This document shows, piece by piece, positions 13,385 through 26,200 of a stretch of DNA of 64,000 nt (positions are counted from its first letter, which is position 1; each line of letters opens with the position of its first letter). The translations under genes and the position numbers were made by a program. Location of the stretch: NCBI RefSeq assembly GCF_000165425.1, contig NW_001799177.1:434001-498000 (forward strand), in the 5' to 3' direction. Under the pieces are notes generated by a model. The model was not told where the DNA came from and ran no database searches. It saw only the letters and a list, made by a program, of their open reading frames with translations. The stretch comes from Paramecium tetraurelia (Eukaryota; Ciliophora; Oligohymenophorea; Peniculida; Parameciidae).

Positions 13385-15724
13385 ATGTTAAGTGACCAAT
13401 AAATTTTATAAATAGTCTTAGCAGCTGACAGTATAATGGTGCACTTTTAATATTACATTACCAATGAGATATTATACTTAATAATAGGTTTATCATCAGC
13501 ACTTTTTCATGCCATTATATTTATAATTGAACAAATGACAAGAAATCAACTATCGAAGTTGTTGCTCAATATACTTAAATTAGCATAAATACTTATTGTT
13601 TCCTAAATGCTATATGAATCTTGGAGAATTTACGTTGGAATTTAAATAGTTTGCATAATAAAATTTAACTAGAAACTAACAAGAATAATGATTTTTACTT
13701 TATTTTGCATTCATTCGACATCCCTTACTTTTGCAGATATAAATTATTTAGCAACTGGAATTGTTAGAAATTGCTTGTGTTATATTTTGCTTTTAAGTTT
13801 ATTTAAGAAACACAATTATACAAGCGATTAAATGGAAGAGATCATAAAATAATTGAGTTCGGATATCTTTGTTTTTCTTGATAATAATTTCAATCCAGAA
13901 AATGAATAAGAGAATTTTCAGATCATCATGAATGATCATGTATTTCGGAGTGGAGATGAAAGAAGCGATCGTATTACTACAAATAGGGACTAGAATACAA
14001 ATGGCATTCAGCCAAAATTGATCGATGAAAAGAATACTTTTGAATTCAAAACAATTTTCAATCACTTGAAAAATACTAAAGCTAATTGGTAAGATTAAAT
14101 CTATGAAACATAATCTGATTATTTAATAGTAGTTAAGAAAGTATTTTATAATCAAAACATCAGTTCATCTAATTTTCTTAAATGTTTAACTTCATAGTAA
14201 GATCATTTTTTCATTCTTCAAAAAAAGTAAAAGCCAGTTTTAATCAAAAAACAGCCTTAAGAAGATAATTCAAAAGATAACATGAGGATTTTGAGTAAGG
14301 TCTCACATGATATGAGGACTCCTCTAAATGCTATAATAAACATGTAATTGTGTTTGAAAGATTAGATAGATGAATCTTTGGCTGAGAGATACTTAAAACC
14401 TTCTCTTAATTCTTGCAGATTGCTCTTGAATTTAGTTAATGACATATTAGATTAAGCATAACTTTAAAATAGAAAAATTCGTTTAGTATTCAAAAAGTTT
14501 AATCTCAAAAAGTTAATCAATAAAACTATCTCAATTTTTGATATTTAGAAAGAGAAAAAAGAATTAATAATTTTGCTAAATTATGATGCTAACGTACCAT
14601 AATTTATCAATAGCGACAAAAATAGAATTAGATAAGTGATTATGAATCTCCTTAGTAATGCAGTCAAGTACTCGATGGCAAAAGGTAAAATAATAATATC
14701 ATGTGAATATATGTTGAAATTTTCAACTTTTATACTCTCAGTGAGTGATACTGGCTTAGGAATTAAACCTGAGAATCTAGAGAAGTTATTTTAAGAATTT
14801 GCAAGAGTTGAAGACAAAGAAAATCTCGACAAAAATCCTAATGGAATAGGCCTAGGGTTATTAATAAGCAACGAGTTGTCAAGGCTATTATCATCTAATA
14901 ATTAAGGGATATCTGTTCAATCTTAGTATCAGAAAGGGGCAACATTTTCCTTTCAAATCTTGAATCAAAAGTTACCTGATGAAGATCTTTCAGATTCCAA
15001 AATATCAGATGGTGCCATTTAGGAAGTAAACAATTTACCAGAATCACATTTCTTCTAGTAATATAGTTGCAGCTTTAAATCCAAAGAGTTTACTATGCCA
15101 ATCATTAAATAGTTATCATTTGATAGTTAATAAATCATTCCTGCGAATAATAATTAATCAATTAAGAAGTATAATTTGAGAGTGAATTCATCAAATTTAT
15201 TATCCTCAAATCGATTACTTCCATTTAACATTGATTGCGAGAAGTCTTACCAAAGAAAATCCACCAATCAATCCAATTAAATTATTGAGTAAACTAATAA
15301 TTGGTTAGATTAAACTTCTAAATAACCTCCAGTATTAATAGTAGATGATAATGAATTTAACATAATTGTCTTATAATATATATTGGAATAATTGTATCTA
15401 ACTTGTGATTCTGCTATTTCAGGATTGATAGCTTTAAAAAAATGTAAGGAACGAGCTTTGAGCTAATATAAACTTATATTTTTAGATATCGAAATGCCTG
15501 AAATGGATGGATTGGAAACAGCAAAAAAACTTTTAGAATAAGATGCATCACTTAAGATTATTGCCTGCACTGGGAATCGATAAACAAAAGCACAGTTAGA
15601 AACCTACAAATAAGTAGGAATGTTGGGAGCCATAGAAAAACCAGTAACCAAAGCAAACTTGAAAGAGCTACTTCTTAATCTAAATACCTAGAGAAATGAT
15701 GCATAATTTACTCATTACTTTTGA
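13385..15724 (+). CDS. Hybrid histidine kinase with receiver domain (779 aa)
   Basis: Single exon, ATG 13385 to TGA 15722-15724. The N-terminal third holds several hydrophobic segments (for example ILYLIIGLSSALFHAIIFI and LCYILLLSLF), so it is membrane-anchored. A HisKA H-box is VSHDMRTPLNAI with phospho-acceptor His about residue 308. HATPase motifs follow: N-box NLLSNAVKYS, G1 DTGLGI and G2 GIGLGL. The C-terminal receiver has acidic pocket VDDNEFN, LIFLDIEMPEMDG with acceptor Asp about residue 701, and EKP lysine. All catalytic residues are present, so autophosphorylation and internal phosphotransfer are expected. Ciliates carry many such kinases; the signal sensed is not shown by any recognisable sensor domain. 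Confidence 0.93.
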
Positions 15725-16190
15725 TAATTAGTCATTTTATAATAAAAGTTATACATCATTTATACATTATAATCTCAGATATTAAATAAGGTAAGGGATG
15801 TACTATGAGTTTAATAATTTGATTATGGTGGTTGGCAATTATATTTCGAAGATTTTAGGAAGTAATAAAAAGAAGCTTGTTTCTATAATTACCTTAATTC
15901 CCCTTAAGAATATTATTAATTTAATTCTCAATTTATACACAACTATAATATAATTTAGTTTTTGTAATTTTAAAGCACATTCATTTTTATTGCATTTCTT
16001 TTTTATGGATGAATGAGTACTATTGTATTATTTTTCTTTATACTTATTAACCATTCGAACCATATCCTTTATAACCTAATATTTACAATAATGTAAATTA
16101 TAATAATATTTTTATATATATTACTTTAACTATATAAGGGCATTAATTTTACAATTTTTAATTTATTTTCGCTCTTCTCCTAATCACTAT
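15725..16190. other. Intergenic stretch without a convincing gene
   Basis: AT-rich. A plus frame without TGA from about 15809 to 16012 has no ATG start and only weakly protein-like content. In a genome with one stop codon, open stretches of this size are common by chance. No RNA gene or repeat was recognised. Confidence 0.5.
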
Positions 16191-16537
16191 ATGAATATAA
16201 ATGAACATCTTACCAACACTAACCAGATGAGAGATCTTCATTTTGATCAAACATTGAAATAAAACAATACTATGGAAATATATAATGTAATATCAAAATA
16301 ATATTACTAATATTATGTTTTAATTAATTTAAATAAAAATAAAGACAATCTAAAAATATGAATCATTTATATTCTACTGATGTTCGAAAAAAAAAGCAGA
16401 CAATTCCTTTATTACGAGTTCGTTAACATCAAAATTTAAGAATTTTAAAGGGGCAATAAATAAATTAGGAAATTTTAACCTTTTAAAATTTGCGATATTA
16501 TAATGAAGGCATCATTTCTATTGAATTATAATGCTGA
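16191..16537 (+). CDS. Two tiny overlapping ORFs, possibly small genes
   Basis: ORF 1 is 16191-16361 (56 codons; starts MNINEHLTNTNQMRDLHF). ORF 2 is 16358-16537 (59 codons; starts MNHLYSTDVRKKKQTIPLL). They overlap as ATGA at 16358-16361. Both have polar, protein-like composition with no obvious low complexity, unlike the surrounding DNA. No standard intron joins them into one frame. They may be real microproteins, remnants of a lost gene, or chance. Function unknown. Confidence 0.3.
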
Positions 16538-16637
16538 AAGTAATAAGTATTAGTAAATTATTAATAAATATTTTTTTAACTGATATTAATATAAAAACGG
16601 GTTATTTCAAAAAGTGAAATAAGTTTTAATTAATTTT

Positions 16638-17689
16638 ATGAACAAAATTTTATTATCTTTACTTCTTGTTAGTATTTGTCTCTGTTAAGAGGGTACAAAT
16701 TATTAAGTATTATAGAAACCCTCATATAACTCGAAAATGGACTCAGTTTAACAAATCTGAATTAACTAATGACTATGGATTTTAACAAATTAACCTGTTA
16801 GACTAATTTTATCCAGGTGGGTCACTAATTAAAAATGTGGGCTGAACTATATAAGGACGAGAAAGTTATACATCATGAAATTCGGTTATTGTCCAAAGCT
16901 CATAAAATACTAAACTAATAAAGGTTTGATAGATTGAGAAATACAAGTAAGGTTAAATTTAATGATAGACACTTTGCATAGTGCAAAAAGAATACTTGCT
17001 GCCTTGAGACACAACACACATAAGAAAGAAAATACAATTTATTAGTAATGGAGAGTGAATGAAATCAAGTAATTGAAACATTCAATTTAATTGTTATAAA
17101 CATCTAAAAGTATGAATATAAGTAAATTTATAGCTGAGGATGGCAAAAAATAGTGTTGTGACAGGATTGAAAAGTTAATCAACAAATATTTGGATGAGAG
17201 AAAACATATCGCTAAATAATGTGGAAATTCCGATGTAATTAATATTCTTAAATTTAGATAACAATTAATATTATTAATGATGCAGAAGGCAAAATTGAAG
17301 TCGTCAATAGAAATTGCCAGGAAAGAGAATCTGATGTAAAAAGTGATAGAGTGGATTCTAATGAGAAAGTTATTGTTGGATAATCGTAACAATAGAAGAA
17401 GGAGGAACAAAATAGTATTACTGAAAAAAAATAAGAACAAGTTGTTGAAGAACATCACGAATCAACTGAAAGTGTCATAGAAGAAATTGCTGAGGAAGAG
17501 GAAGTAATTGGTGAAGAAGAAGTAGAAGAAGAAATAGAAATAGAGGAAACAATCATTGAGGAAACAGTTACTAAGACAACTTCAACTAAAGTTGTGGAAT
17601 TACCGAAAGATGATAGTAATGAAGTTGTAGAGGGTAAAATAGTCTCAGCTCAAGGTGTAGGAGCATGTGGAGAAGGTGGTAGAACTTGA
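16638..17689 (+). CDS. Secreted, acidic protein (326 aa)
   Basis: ATG 16638, TGA 17687-17689. Introns: 16693-16715 (23 nt), 17045-17069 (25 nt), 17235-17257 (23 nt), all needed. It begins with a clear signal peptide (MNKILLSLLLVSICLCQ). The middle region has several cysteines, including CKKNTCC and CCDRIEK, suggesting disulphides. The last 100 residues are strongly acidic (runs of EEE, EIEIEE), then a Gly-rich end (GACGEGGRT). A secreted or granule-stored protein fits; ciliates pack acidic proteins into dense-core granules, but I see no family match. Confidence 0.8.
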
Positions 17690-17775
17690 TTATATTAATA
17701 TTAGAAAAATATTTATATATTTTATAATCTTGTTACGTATAAAGAGGGATCTTAATAAATAAATTAATATTGAAT

Positions 17776-19376
17776 ATGTCATTAGAGGACAAATAGCAAT
17801 TTTTAGTTGATGAAATCATCAATAAGGGATACGATAGTGAGGACTTTACTAAATATATGGATAGAAAGAAAGAAAATGGCGGATAAGATTTGGATGTCTG
17901 GCTGATGGATGAATTGAAATAGGCAGTCTTAGATTATCAAAAAATGAAGAATGCAATGATGCAAATCGTTGATGATGATATTGGATTCAAGAAGAAGATA
18001 GATTGCTAAAAACTTATTGGCACTGAAATAGGAAACACAAATAATGTGCAAATTTTCATTGAAAAGTATAAATGATATCCAAATTAGCTTCGATAAGAAG
18101 GATACAGGGTTCTTTAGTCTCAGTAAATCATATGTAAATTATAGAATTGTTACACAACCATTATAATGGGCTGTCACAAGAAGATATTCAGATTTCGAAT
18201 GGTTAAGGGAAATCTTAACGAAATAATATCCTGGAGTATTTGTACCTCCTATTGCTAATAAAACTCCAACTAGATAATTCAGTGATGCTTACTTAGTAAA
18301 AAGAATGAAATTTTTAGAAGTAATTATTCAATTCCTAAATTTTTAGACATTCTTAAATCATATACTTAATTCAACAATTCTTACGAATGACAAATATTTT
18401 TGTGAATTCCTAAGAATGCAAGATGAAAAAGAATTCAAATCCCTCCAAAACGCCTCAGAGAAAGTCCAAAAAACAACGAAATTAGATAAAGTTTTTAGTG
18501 AAACAGGATAAATTGAAGTAGCTTTCAATCCTTAAACTGATAATTACATTAGAGCTGCTGGCAATTTAATGACAAGTTTAAATTTAGATTATGATGTGTA
18601 AAATTACTTCTTTATTGTTAGAATTATGAAATAATCTAAAAAAATGTTATAAGATTTTGAGGTGGTATCAACAACTATGTTTTAAATGGGTGAGTCTTTT
18701 GAAGTGCTTACCAATCATATTAATTAATTTAATTCTTCTGTGTAAGAACCAGAAAAGATCTTGAAATTCGAAGCAGTCACAATTACATTAAATAATATGA
18801 TGATGATATGGGGTAGAAATTTCTAGAATTACTTGAATTATATCTAAGATAACTTTAGAAATTTCTTCAAATATCATGACAAAGAGATTTCTCAATTGAA
18901 AGAACATCTATTGTTAAGACAATAAAGTCAAGCTGAATACTTAAAGTATAAGGAGCGTTTGGATTTGAAAAAGGAAAAGTTTTATTAATTAAAAGAATTT
19001 AATAAATGGGAAGTCTCTAAGGAAGTCTTGGATGAACTGAAACTAAATATTGATAATAAGAAATTTTGTTTGAGTGTCATGTTGCCTAAAGAAACATCAT
19101 AGTAAAATGATTTAAGGGATACATATGGCTATTATAATTTGTCTGCATATAATGAAATTAAGAGGGTCTTTGAATAGAATATTGATATTTATGCAAAGCA
19201 TTTTATTAAATTTGCTGATAGTCAGGCTAACAATCTGACCAAGGTTAAATCTTACTTTATATTTTTAGATGCATGTTACTTGGGCTGATATACAAGGTAA
19301 TTTACAAGGATTAGACTTAATTACATAACATGATTAAAAAGTCTAAATTATGCAGTAGCCAAAACCAAAGGTATGA
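17776..19376 (+). CDS. PX-domain sorting nexin (517 aa)
   Basis: ATG 17776, TGA 19374-19376. Introns: 18066-18087 (22 nt) and 19244-19268 (25 nt). Residues about 105-210 form a PX domain: YRIVTQP, VTRRYSDFEWLREIL (the RRYSDF motif contacts phosphatidylinositol 3-phosphate), FVPPIANK and RMKFLEVIIQFL. The C-terminal 300 residues are helical with FLEHL-type heptads, as expected for the BAR dimerisation region of SNX1/2/4-type proteins. It should bind PI3P-rich endosomal membrane and help form tubules. The N-terminal 90 residues are acidic and unmatched. Confidence 0.88.
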
Positions 19377-19425
19377 AATTTTATATGCTTTTCATAATTA
19401 ATAAAAATTCAATATTAATATTATT

Positions 19426-22400
19426 ATGTACCAACATTAAAAGTCTGTCATATTAGAATAAAATTCTACTTCAACGATATCCTACTCTAGCTATTCAAAA
19501 GGAAAAAATATAGAAAAAAAAATAGAATAACATTAATAGAATTATATAACTCAATATTTAATACTCTATCCTTTTTTATAAAATATAGTTGAAGAATAAG
19601 AAAATATAATCATTACCGAATAGGATTATTAGCAGCTCATTCGATATATATTAGACTACTAGCAATCCTTTAGTAATGAAGGAAAAAAGTTATTTATTGT
19701 AGAAAGAGGAGACTATCAGGACGATTTACTATAGTAAGATTAGGATCAGCCGATTGTTTAGATTTTAAAAAAAATAATTGAAAAAAATGTATAACGGATT
19801 AAATACTGTTCATATTCTATAAAATTGTTGTCTTTCAGGTATTCATCTTCTAGAATCAATAAACGAAATTTAAGAATAATATATTGATAAACTGGCAATA
19901 GAGGATGAAAATTATAGGATAACCTTATTTAATATTATTTCGAATAAAACTTAAAAGACTTTATTGTCACATCAAAAATTTAGTAGAATATTACAAAGTT
20001 TTAACATTTTAATTGATCAAAAAGATAATTTCGATTGTTCAGAGTTATTCATAGAAAAAAGATGTAAACCAAAATTAATACTCTTATAAGATTAGTATTT
20101 TTTACCTATTCATTTTAAAAACTAACAATAAACAATTAAGGTTACTTCTGAGATTTAGAATATTTATAAATATTTTTTAAAATAAAAAATCATTTAATTT
20201 AAGCCAAAGATAATCTTATTAGGAATAGAAATAGATAACAATTTTGAATTTGAAAGCTACTATCTTAAAAAAATCATACATCAATTAAATAAGTTATCTC
20301 AAAATTCATTGATAATTTTTCCTATTAAAATGAGTAATATAAATAAAGATAAATATTTTTAAACCCTAGTTTAATGTATGAATGCTCTAAATACTTATAA
20401 ATAAGCAAAAAAGAATCATATCTAAGATAATGATAGAGCGATGAAGTCAAAAAATTATCTTCCTTATATAGAGCGAATGAGTCAAACTAGTAGGGAAAAA
20501 TAATATTATAAACTTTAACTCTAAAGTTTAAATTCAATACATAAATTAGAATAAATAAATGATGATAAAAGTTAAGAAAGATTTAATTTTCCAGTTATAA
20601 CCCCAGAAAATGAAATAGTGTATGTGATTTTATAAGATTCGGAGAGGAAGGAGTTTATTGAAATTGATTCTAACACGAAATACTACGTTTCTTATATGCA
20701 AGAATATGTTGATAATAAATTAACTATGTCAATCATTTAAAATGAACAGCTTTATTGGGGTGAAATTAATTTGAATTAGATCCAGATCAAAAATGAAAAT
20801 GAAAGTAAAAACAAAATATATTTCCAAAAGATTGCTGTATTTTAAAATAATCCAAATTCATCTTTTCTGTTAGATTAATACAAGTTTTATTAAGTTACTT
20901 TAGGTGTGAATGAAATTGATTAATATATTGGAACTGTCATTATCTATAATTTTGAAAAAAATTAAATTAAAGTTGATTAGTTTTCAGTTCAAAATGAACA
21001 AAGAATGAAATGTCATATAAAAGGTTTTACTGTTATAAAACACTCAAAAACATCATTTTCAGTTCTAAGTGGATGTAAAGATGGAGATCTATATTAATAA
21101 ATTGGAATCAAATTAGATTTGGTCGAATTCAATTCCCTTAAACTTTATTAATTTTAAAAACAATAAAGCAGATTACCTAAAGGCTATGACAACCCATTAA
21201 TCGTAAAATTTGAACCAAATTCAGATTAAGGACAAAATTTCAACTAATTTTTATATTTTGAATCGTAAACAAAATATTTTGCTTCTCCTTTTTCACCTTA
21301 TATCTATAAAATTTTCTTTAGCGAATGCAATTCAATTTGTTAAAGTCAGCCATTCTCAGATATTATGAACGCTCATCTATTTTAAAAATATTCAAAGCTC
21401 TTTAGATCAGATTAGATAAACTTAAAATATTAGAATCCCATGTCAAATAGGAAGAAATTTGATTTGATAGTTTTTGACAAAACCTTTGAACGCACTAACT
21501 TTAAAGAGTTTAATGATAATAAAGATATTACTTTGCAGAAATACTCTTAATAGAACTATTTGCATTTTAAATTTTAGTACTCTCCAAATTCTTTATTAAA
21601 GATAGATTTAAAAATGGATTCGTTCCTTTTACAAAATAGTATTGCCGATTTAAATAAAATATGTCTATATAACAATGTAATATGATTTTTATACTTATAG
21701 TGGCTGGAGGATTAAAAATTTCAGTATGTCTTTTTGTATAATAGATTATAACACATCTATTTATTATATTATTAGAAAGACAAGTCAAGGTAATATTCTA
21801 AAAGGAAGTTTGTATTTTATAATCAAGAAAATCCAACAGATTACATTCCTTTTGATGAAGTTATGATAAATGATTATTATAATAGTATGATGTGGGTTGT
21901 TAGAAAATATTATGATAGAAGTGATCCATATCTTGTTGTTTATAGTTGGTAATGAATATTGTATTAATCTAGCCATTGGATGAGACTTTAAGATATCAAA
22001 GACGCAGATATAAATGCCTAAATAAAAGTAAAGATGGATAAACTTTTTGAAATCAACATCCAAAGTAAAGTTATTGATTTAATTGGTCTTGAAGTCCAAA
22101 AAAGCAATAATGTATAATTTCAATAAAATTAAGACACTTTTAATTTGTGCCTCAACATTTATTTGCAAAATTCAAATATCAGATATGCTAAACCATCAAG
22201 AAAGCATCTAAAATTAGATCTAAAAGGGAACGTTCTTGTATGAAATCTGTTAAGCCGAATTAAATATATGTCAAGACTCTCCAATGATTCTCTTAAATTT
22301 GAATGAAAATAAGATTGCTCTTTTTTATCAATATTGTATGGTTAATTGTTTAGATGAAAAACAAGGGCAATTTCAAATAGAAATAAAAGCTAAGATATGG

Positions 22401-22919
22401 TTTGAAAAAAGTGAGTATAAACAAAATGCGGATAATTATCTAATTTACAATAGTAGTTATGACTTTAAGGATTAAGATGATTTAGAACAGACCAAAGATC
22501 AATCTTTAATTAAATTTTCATTTAATTATGAAGCATCCGATACTTTAATTCTAGCAAAAATTCTTTTAGTATAATTAACAGGATCTTCATTCGAATTTTT
22601 AATTTTTTTTGAGCAAGAATTTGGTTATTTCTATGTTGGGTTATATCAATTTTGTCAAAATAAAAATTCTATTGATTGCATGAGGATGATAAAATTATCA
22701 AAGGATACAATTTAATTTCTGCAGAGCATATCTACAAATAAATACGAAACGCTGTTTATGTAAGATTAATTAACTTATCTAATACATTCAGAAAGTACGC
22801 TACAATTATTTTTTTTTAAATATGGAAACAATTAAAAGTAGGAAGAATCTAATTAGAAGTAGTAAGAATTTAGTTAAAAGTAGGAAGAATCTAATTAAAA
22901 GTAGCTTCTACTAAATTGA
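19426..22919 (+). CDS. Large protein of unknown function with C-terminal Q/E/S repeats (1130 aa)
   Basis: ATG 19426, TGA 22917-22919. Introns: 19808-19838 (31 nt), 21677-21700 (24 nt), 21949-21972 (24 nt), 22112-22133 (22 nt). With these the frame is open throughout. The protein is rich in beta-strand-like stretches (for example IGTVIIYNFEKN, FEINIQSKVIDLIGL) suggesting several C2-like or beta-sandwich domains, but no diagnostic motif was found. No TM segment or signal peptide. The last 27 residues come from a 21-nt tandem DNA repeat. Starts 49 bp after the sorting nexin gene; same strand but no sign of shared regulation. Confidence 0.75.
22831..22904 (+). repeat. 21-nt tandem repeat inside coding sequence
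   Basis: About 3.5 copies of a 21-nt unit beginning AAAAGTAGGAAGAATCTAAT. It encodes KQEESNQ, KQQEFSQ, KQEESNQ, KQ at the end of the 1130-residue protein. Copies 1 and 3 are nearly identical and copy 2 has diverged. Confidence 0.85.
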
Positions 22920-23004
22920 AATTTATTAATATCTATTATTCTCAATATTTATTTCATTGATATTTTTGAAATTAAACTATGTTTATATCAATTTATAATA
23001 TATA

Positions 23005-23262
23005 TCAATTTTGTATTTTATTCAAATTTGATTATATTATAACCAAATTAATAGTAAATTCATAATAATAATTTGAGTTGATAATTAATTAAGACAAATT
23101 CCTTTCTGAAATATCATATGGTTCATAAATAAGCGCAAAATCAAAAGAAGCTAATAATTTAACTTGCAAATTTTATGATATAATAAATAATGGAAAATTA
23201 ATCCCTGAACTAACATTTATTATATCTTGATTTAAAATAAATCTAATAGAATAATCAATCAT
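23005..23262 (-). CDS. Short ORF abutting the PARP stop codon (85 aa)
   Basis: ATG 23262-23260 overlaps the TGA of the PARP gene (23261-23259) as ATGA. TGA is at 23007-23005. The sequence looks coding: LLASFDFALIYEPYDISER followed by NSNYYYEFTINLVII. It starts inside the last codons of a well-formed PARP domain, so it is not a continuation of that protein. It could be a small gene, or the tail of a gene whose front was lost. No family recognised. Confidence 0.4.
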
Positions 23263-26200
23263 TAGTAAATTTGCACCAAATATCTCATCTTTACTCTGCT
23301 TTCATCATAGACAATATATTCTGAATTTTGAGTGTAAAAACTTATATTCTTAGTCCTCTCTTATATTTAATGAGGGATTGAATTAGAAACAATTTACCCG
23401 ATGGGAACTACACATCCATTAGGCATTTTTATTTAAGACATTGGATCAGGGCCTTTGGAGCCAACAGCTTTCAAAGTATATTCAGGTTCTAATAAATATA
23501 AATGAATTCGTACTTTAATATTCAAGACAATTTTTATGGGGCTCATTGTATGCATCAATTTAATTCATGCAACTTACTTCACATAATAATAAATATCGAT
23601 ATTTTTGGTACTGATTAGTATTATTTTGGTTCCCATAAAACTAATTATATCTATGATTGATTGAATAATCTTAAGTATAATTATAGCTCTTTGAAAATTG
23701 ATCTGCAAAATAGATACCTTTTCCAAACATCGCTCCTGTATTTACTGCCCAGGAAGGTGCAACTATAATAATTTAAATATTAATTACTTTTTAATCCTAA
23801 GGCTAGTAAACTCATGAAATTGGAAATCTTTGAACCATGCCATAAAAGAATTCTAGGTCCTTGATTAAATTTGTCAAATTTCTACGCCTCTCCTTTTCTT
23901 TCGATAGCAAAGATATTTGCAATTGTAACACTTTAAGTTCTTTAGATGTATGTTTATATCATCTTATATTCTAGATCCGACGTATTCAAAGTAAGCATTT
24001 TAATATTCAATGCATTAAAACAATAAGTTATAGGATGAATAGAATTTAAATTATAATTTGCTCCAAGTAATATCTTAATAGCTTGTTCAACGTTTAGTAG
24101 TAATTCTAAAAGTTGTAATTGTTCATTGATTATTTCTTAAGTTTCCAATAATGGTAAGAGATTTTATCTCATTTAAACTTTTGGAATTAATTCATAATAT
24201 CTAGCAGACTTGTCATTGATTTCTGAATAATATTATTACAATCTCTTTAGATCGACATCTATTTAATTCATATAGAGATTGACTTCTAAAACTATTTCTT
24301 TAAGTTCTAATAATATTTCCTTAGCTTTTAGTATTGTATTTTTGTCTAACTTTTCAATTGGTACAAATCCTGTATCAAATTGATGGCTTTGTAATTCTTA
24401 TTAATATAATTTAACCTAGGAGAATTGCTCAATAACTTTGTAAATGCTAGTATCTAACTTACATTTAGGATATGGCGATTACTCGCTTAAATCAAAAGGT
24501 TCTAAGAGAGATTTGTAGCTCTTGTTATTTTAACACTTAATAAGCTGATACTTTTCTGGCTTTTTATCGAATTCTTCTTCTCCTGATTTTATCAATTTCC
24601 AATTATTGCCACCTGTTTTGGCAGCAAATATTTTACAGAATTCCTTAATTGTGGTTTCCAAATTTTCAAAGGGAGTCATTTAAAATTGACCCTGTTCCCC
24701 GATTTGACCCCATTTTGTGAACAAAATATAATTATTTCTATTTTTATCAAATAAGATTTGCATCTTATAGAATACATTTTTATGAAAGTTTCTATTCACA
24801 ATATCAACCTTAGAGAGCAAACATTACCATAGGCCATAATCTTGATCATCATAAACACTCAAATCGCCCTTAGCAATTTTGGCCTATTAATCCACAATTT
24901 ACTTATTATCAATTTCAGCTTCTATTTAAATATTCTTTTTTTCTAAGAACTATAGAGCATCTTCTTCAAAATCTACTTCATGATCTGGCCATAGTGCTGT
25001 GGCTATTACAGAAGTAGCCATTCTTTGTTATCTCAAGCTTCTAGTGTGATGAGCATTATTAGCTAAGAGTTCATCCTTCATGAGTTAAGCATCAAATATT
25101 AAAGCGTAATCTAGTGGAGTCAATCCATTATTATCTTTAAGGTTGTAATCAAATATTGTCATTAAAATTTTCAACATTTCAACATTTTCATAGGATCCGA
25201 AATCTAATGGCAAGACAACATGATGAATAGGAGTTTTCCCCTCATTATCACGCATTTAAAGCTAAGTATTAAATGAGGGCTGCCTAATCAAAAATTTCAC
25301 AAATTCTAAATTGTTATTTTTAATAGCAATATTCAATGCTGTTTAGCCTTGATGATTCTATTCATTAATGTCAATTCCGTAATCCACAAATTTTTAGAGT
25401 TTCCAAGAGTCATAAATCTTTAAGTGATCAACTAAATACATGAAGGGTTTAATATACGAATTTGTATTTAAAATTTTGAATTTAACATCCATCTTTAACC
25501 CTAGTTGCATCATCCTATCAAAATTATAATTTTAGTTTCTTTGGAAAAGTAAAGTGAAAGCATTATTATCTGTATTGTCCATCAGATTAGGATCACATTT
25601 TCTATTATATAGGAAATATTCAACTAATAAATCATTATTCTTTGAGATTGCATCATGCAGAGGTAATTTTTGATTGTTATCTTAAACATAAGGACTGATA
25701 TTCTTTTATTCAAATTATTCTACTATTTCTGATAACAAGTCTGCAGGAACTTTAGCTGAATAAATTGCGAATAAATGAAATAGGTTTTACCCATTAGAAT
25801 TTAATTTGGATAAATCCTTCTCATTCTTCACTTTCATTAAGAGAGTGAGAACTAATTAAAATTAATTTGCATTAATGGCATCTTGAATTGCATTTACAAA
25901 TTCATATCCATCACTAATTAATAAGTAGGCGACACCTTGCCATCCAAATTTAATTGCTTAAGAGAAATAACTATATTCTCCAGTTTACAAATTATTATGT
26001 AGATGTTATGGGAGATCCAAATCTTAACTAATCTTTTATTGTATTTTTTATAATATCAATCTCTCTCTTTAAGTTATTTTATCAGACTAGCTTCTCTCAA
26101 ATTGAGGAAGTATCTTTTATTATTATTATTATAATTTCTATTTATCTCTTTTACGAGAATAAAATACATTCTTCTCTGAACCATCATCGCAGGAGTTTCC

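Noticed and set aside
22200-22270. Frameshift in the 1130-residue gene
   Set aside because: A 22-nt intron at 22112-22133 accounts for the change of frame.
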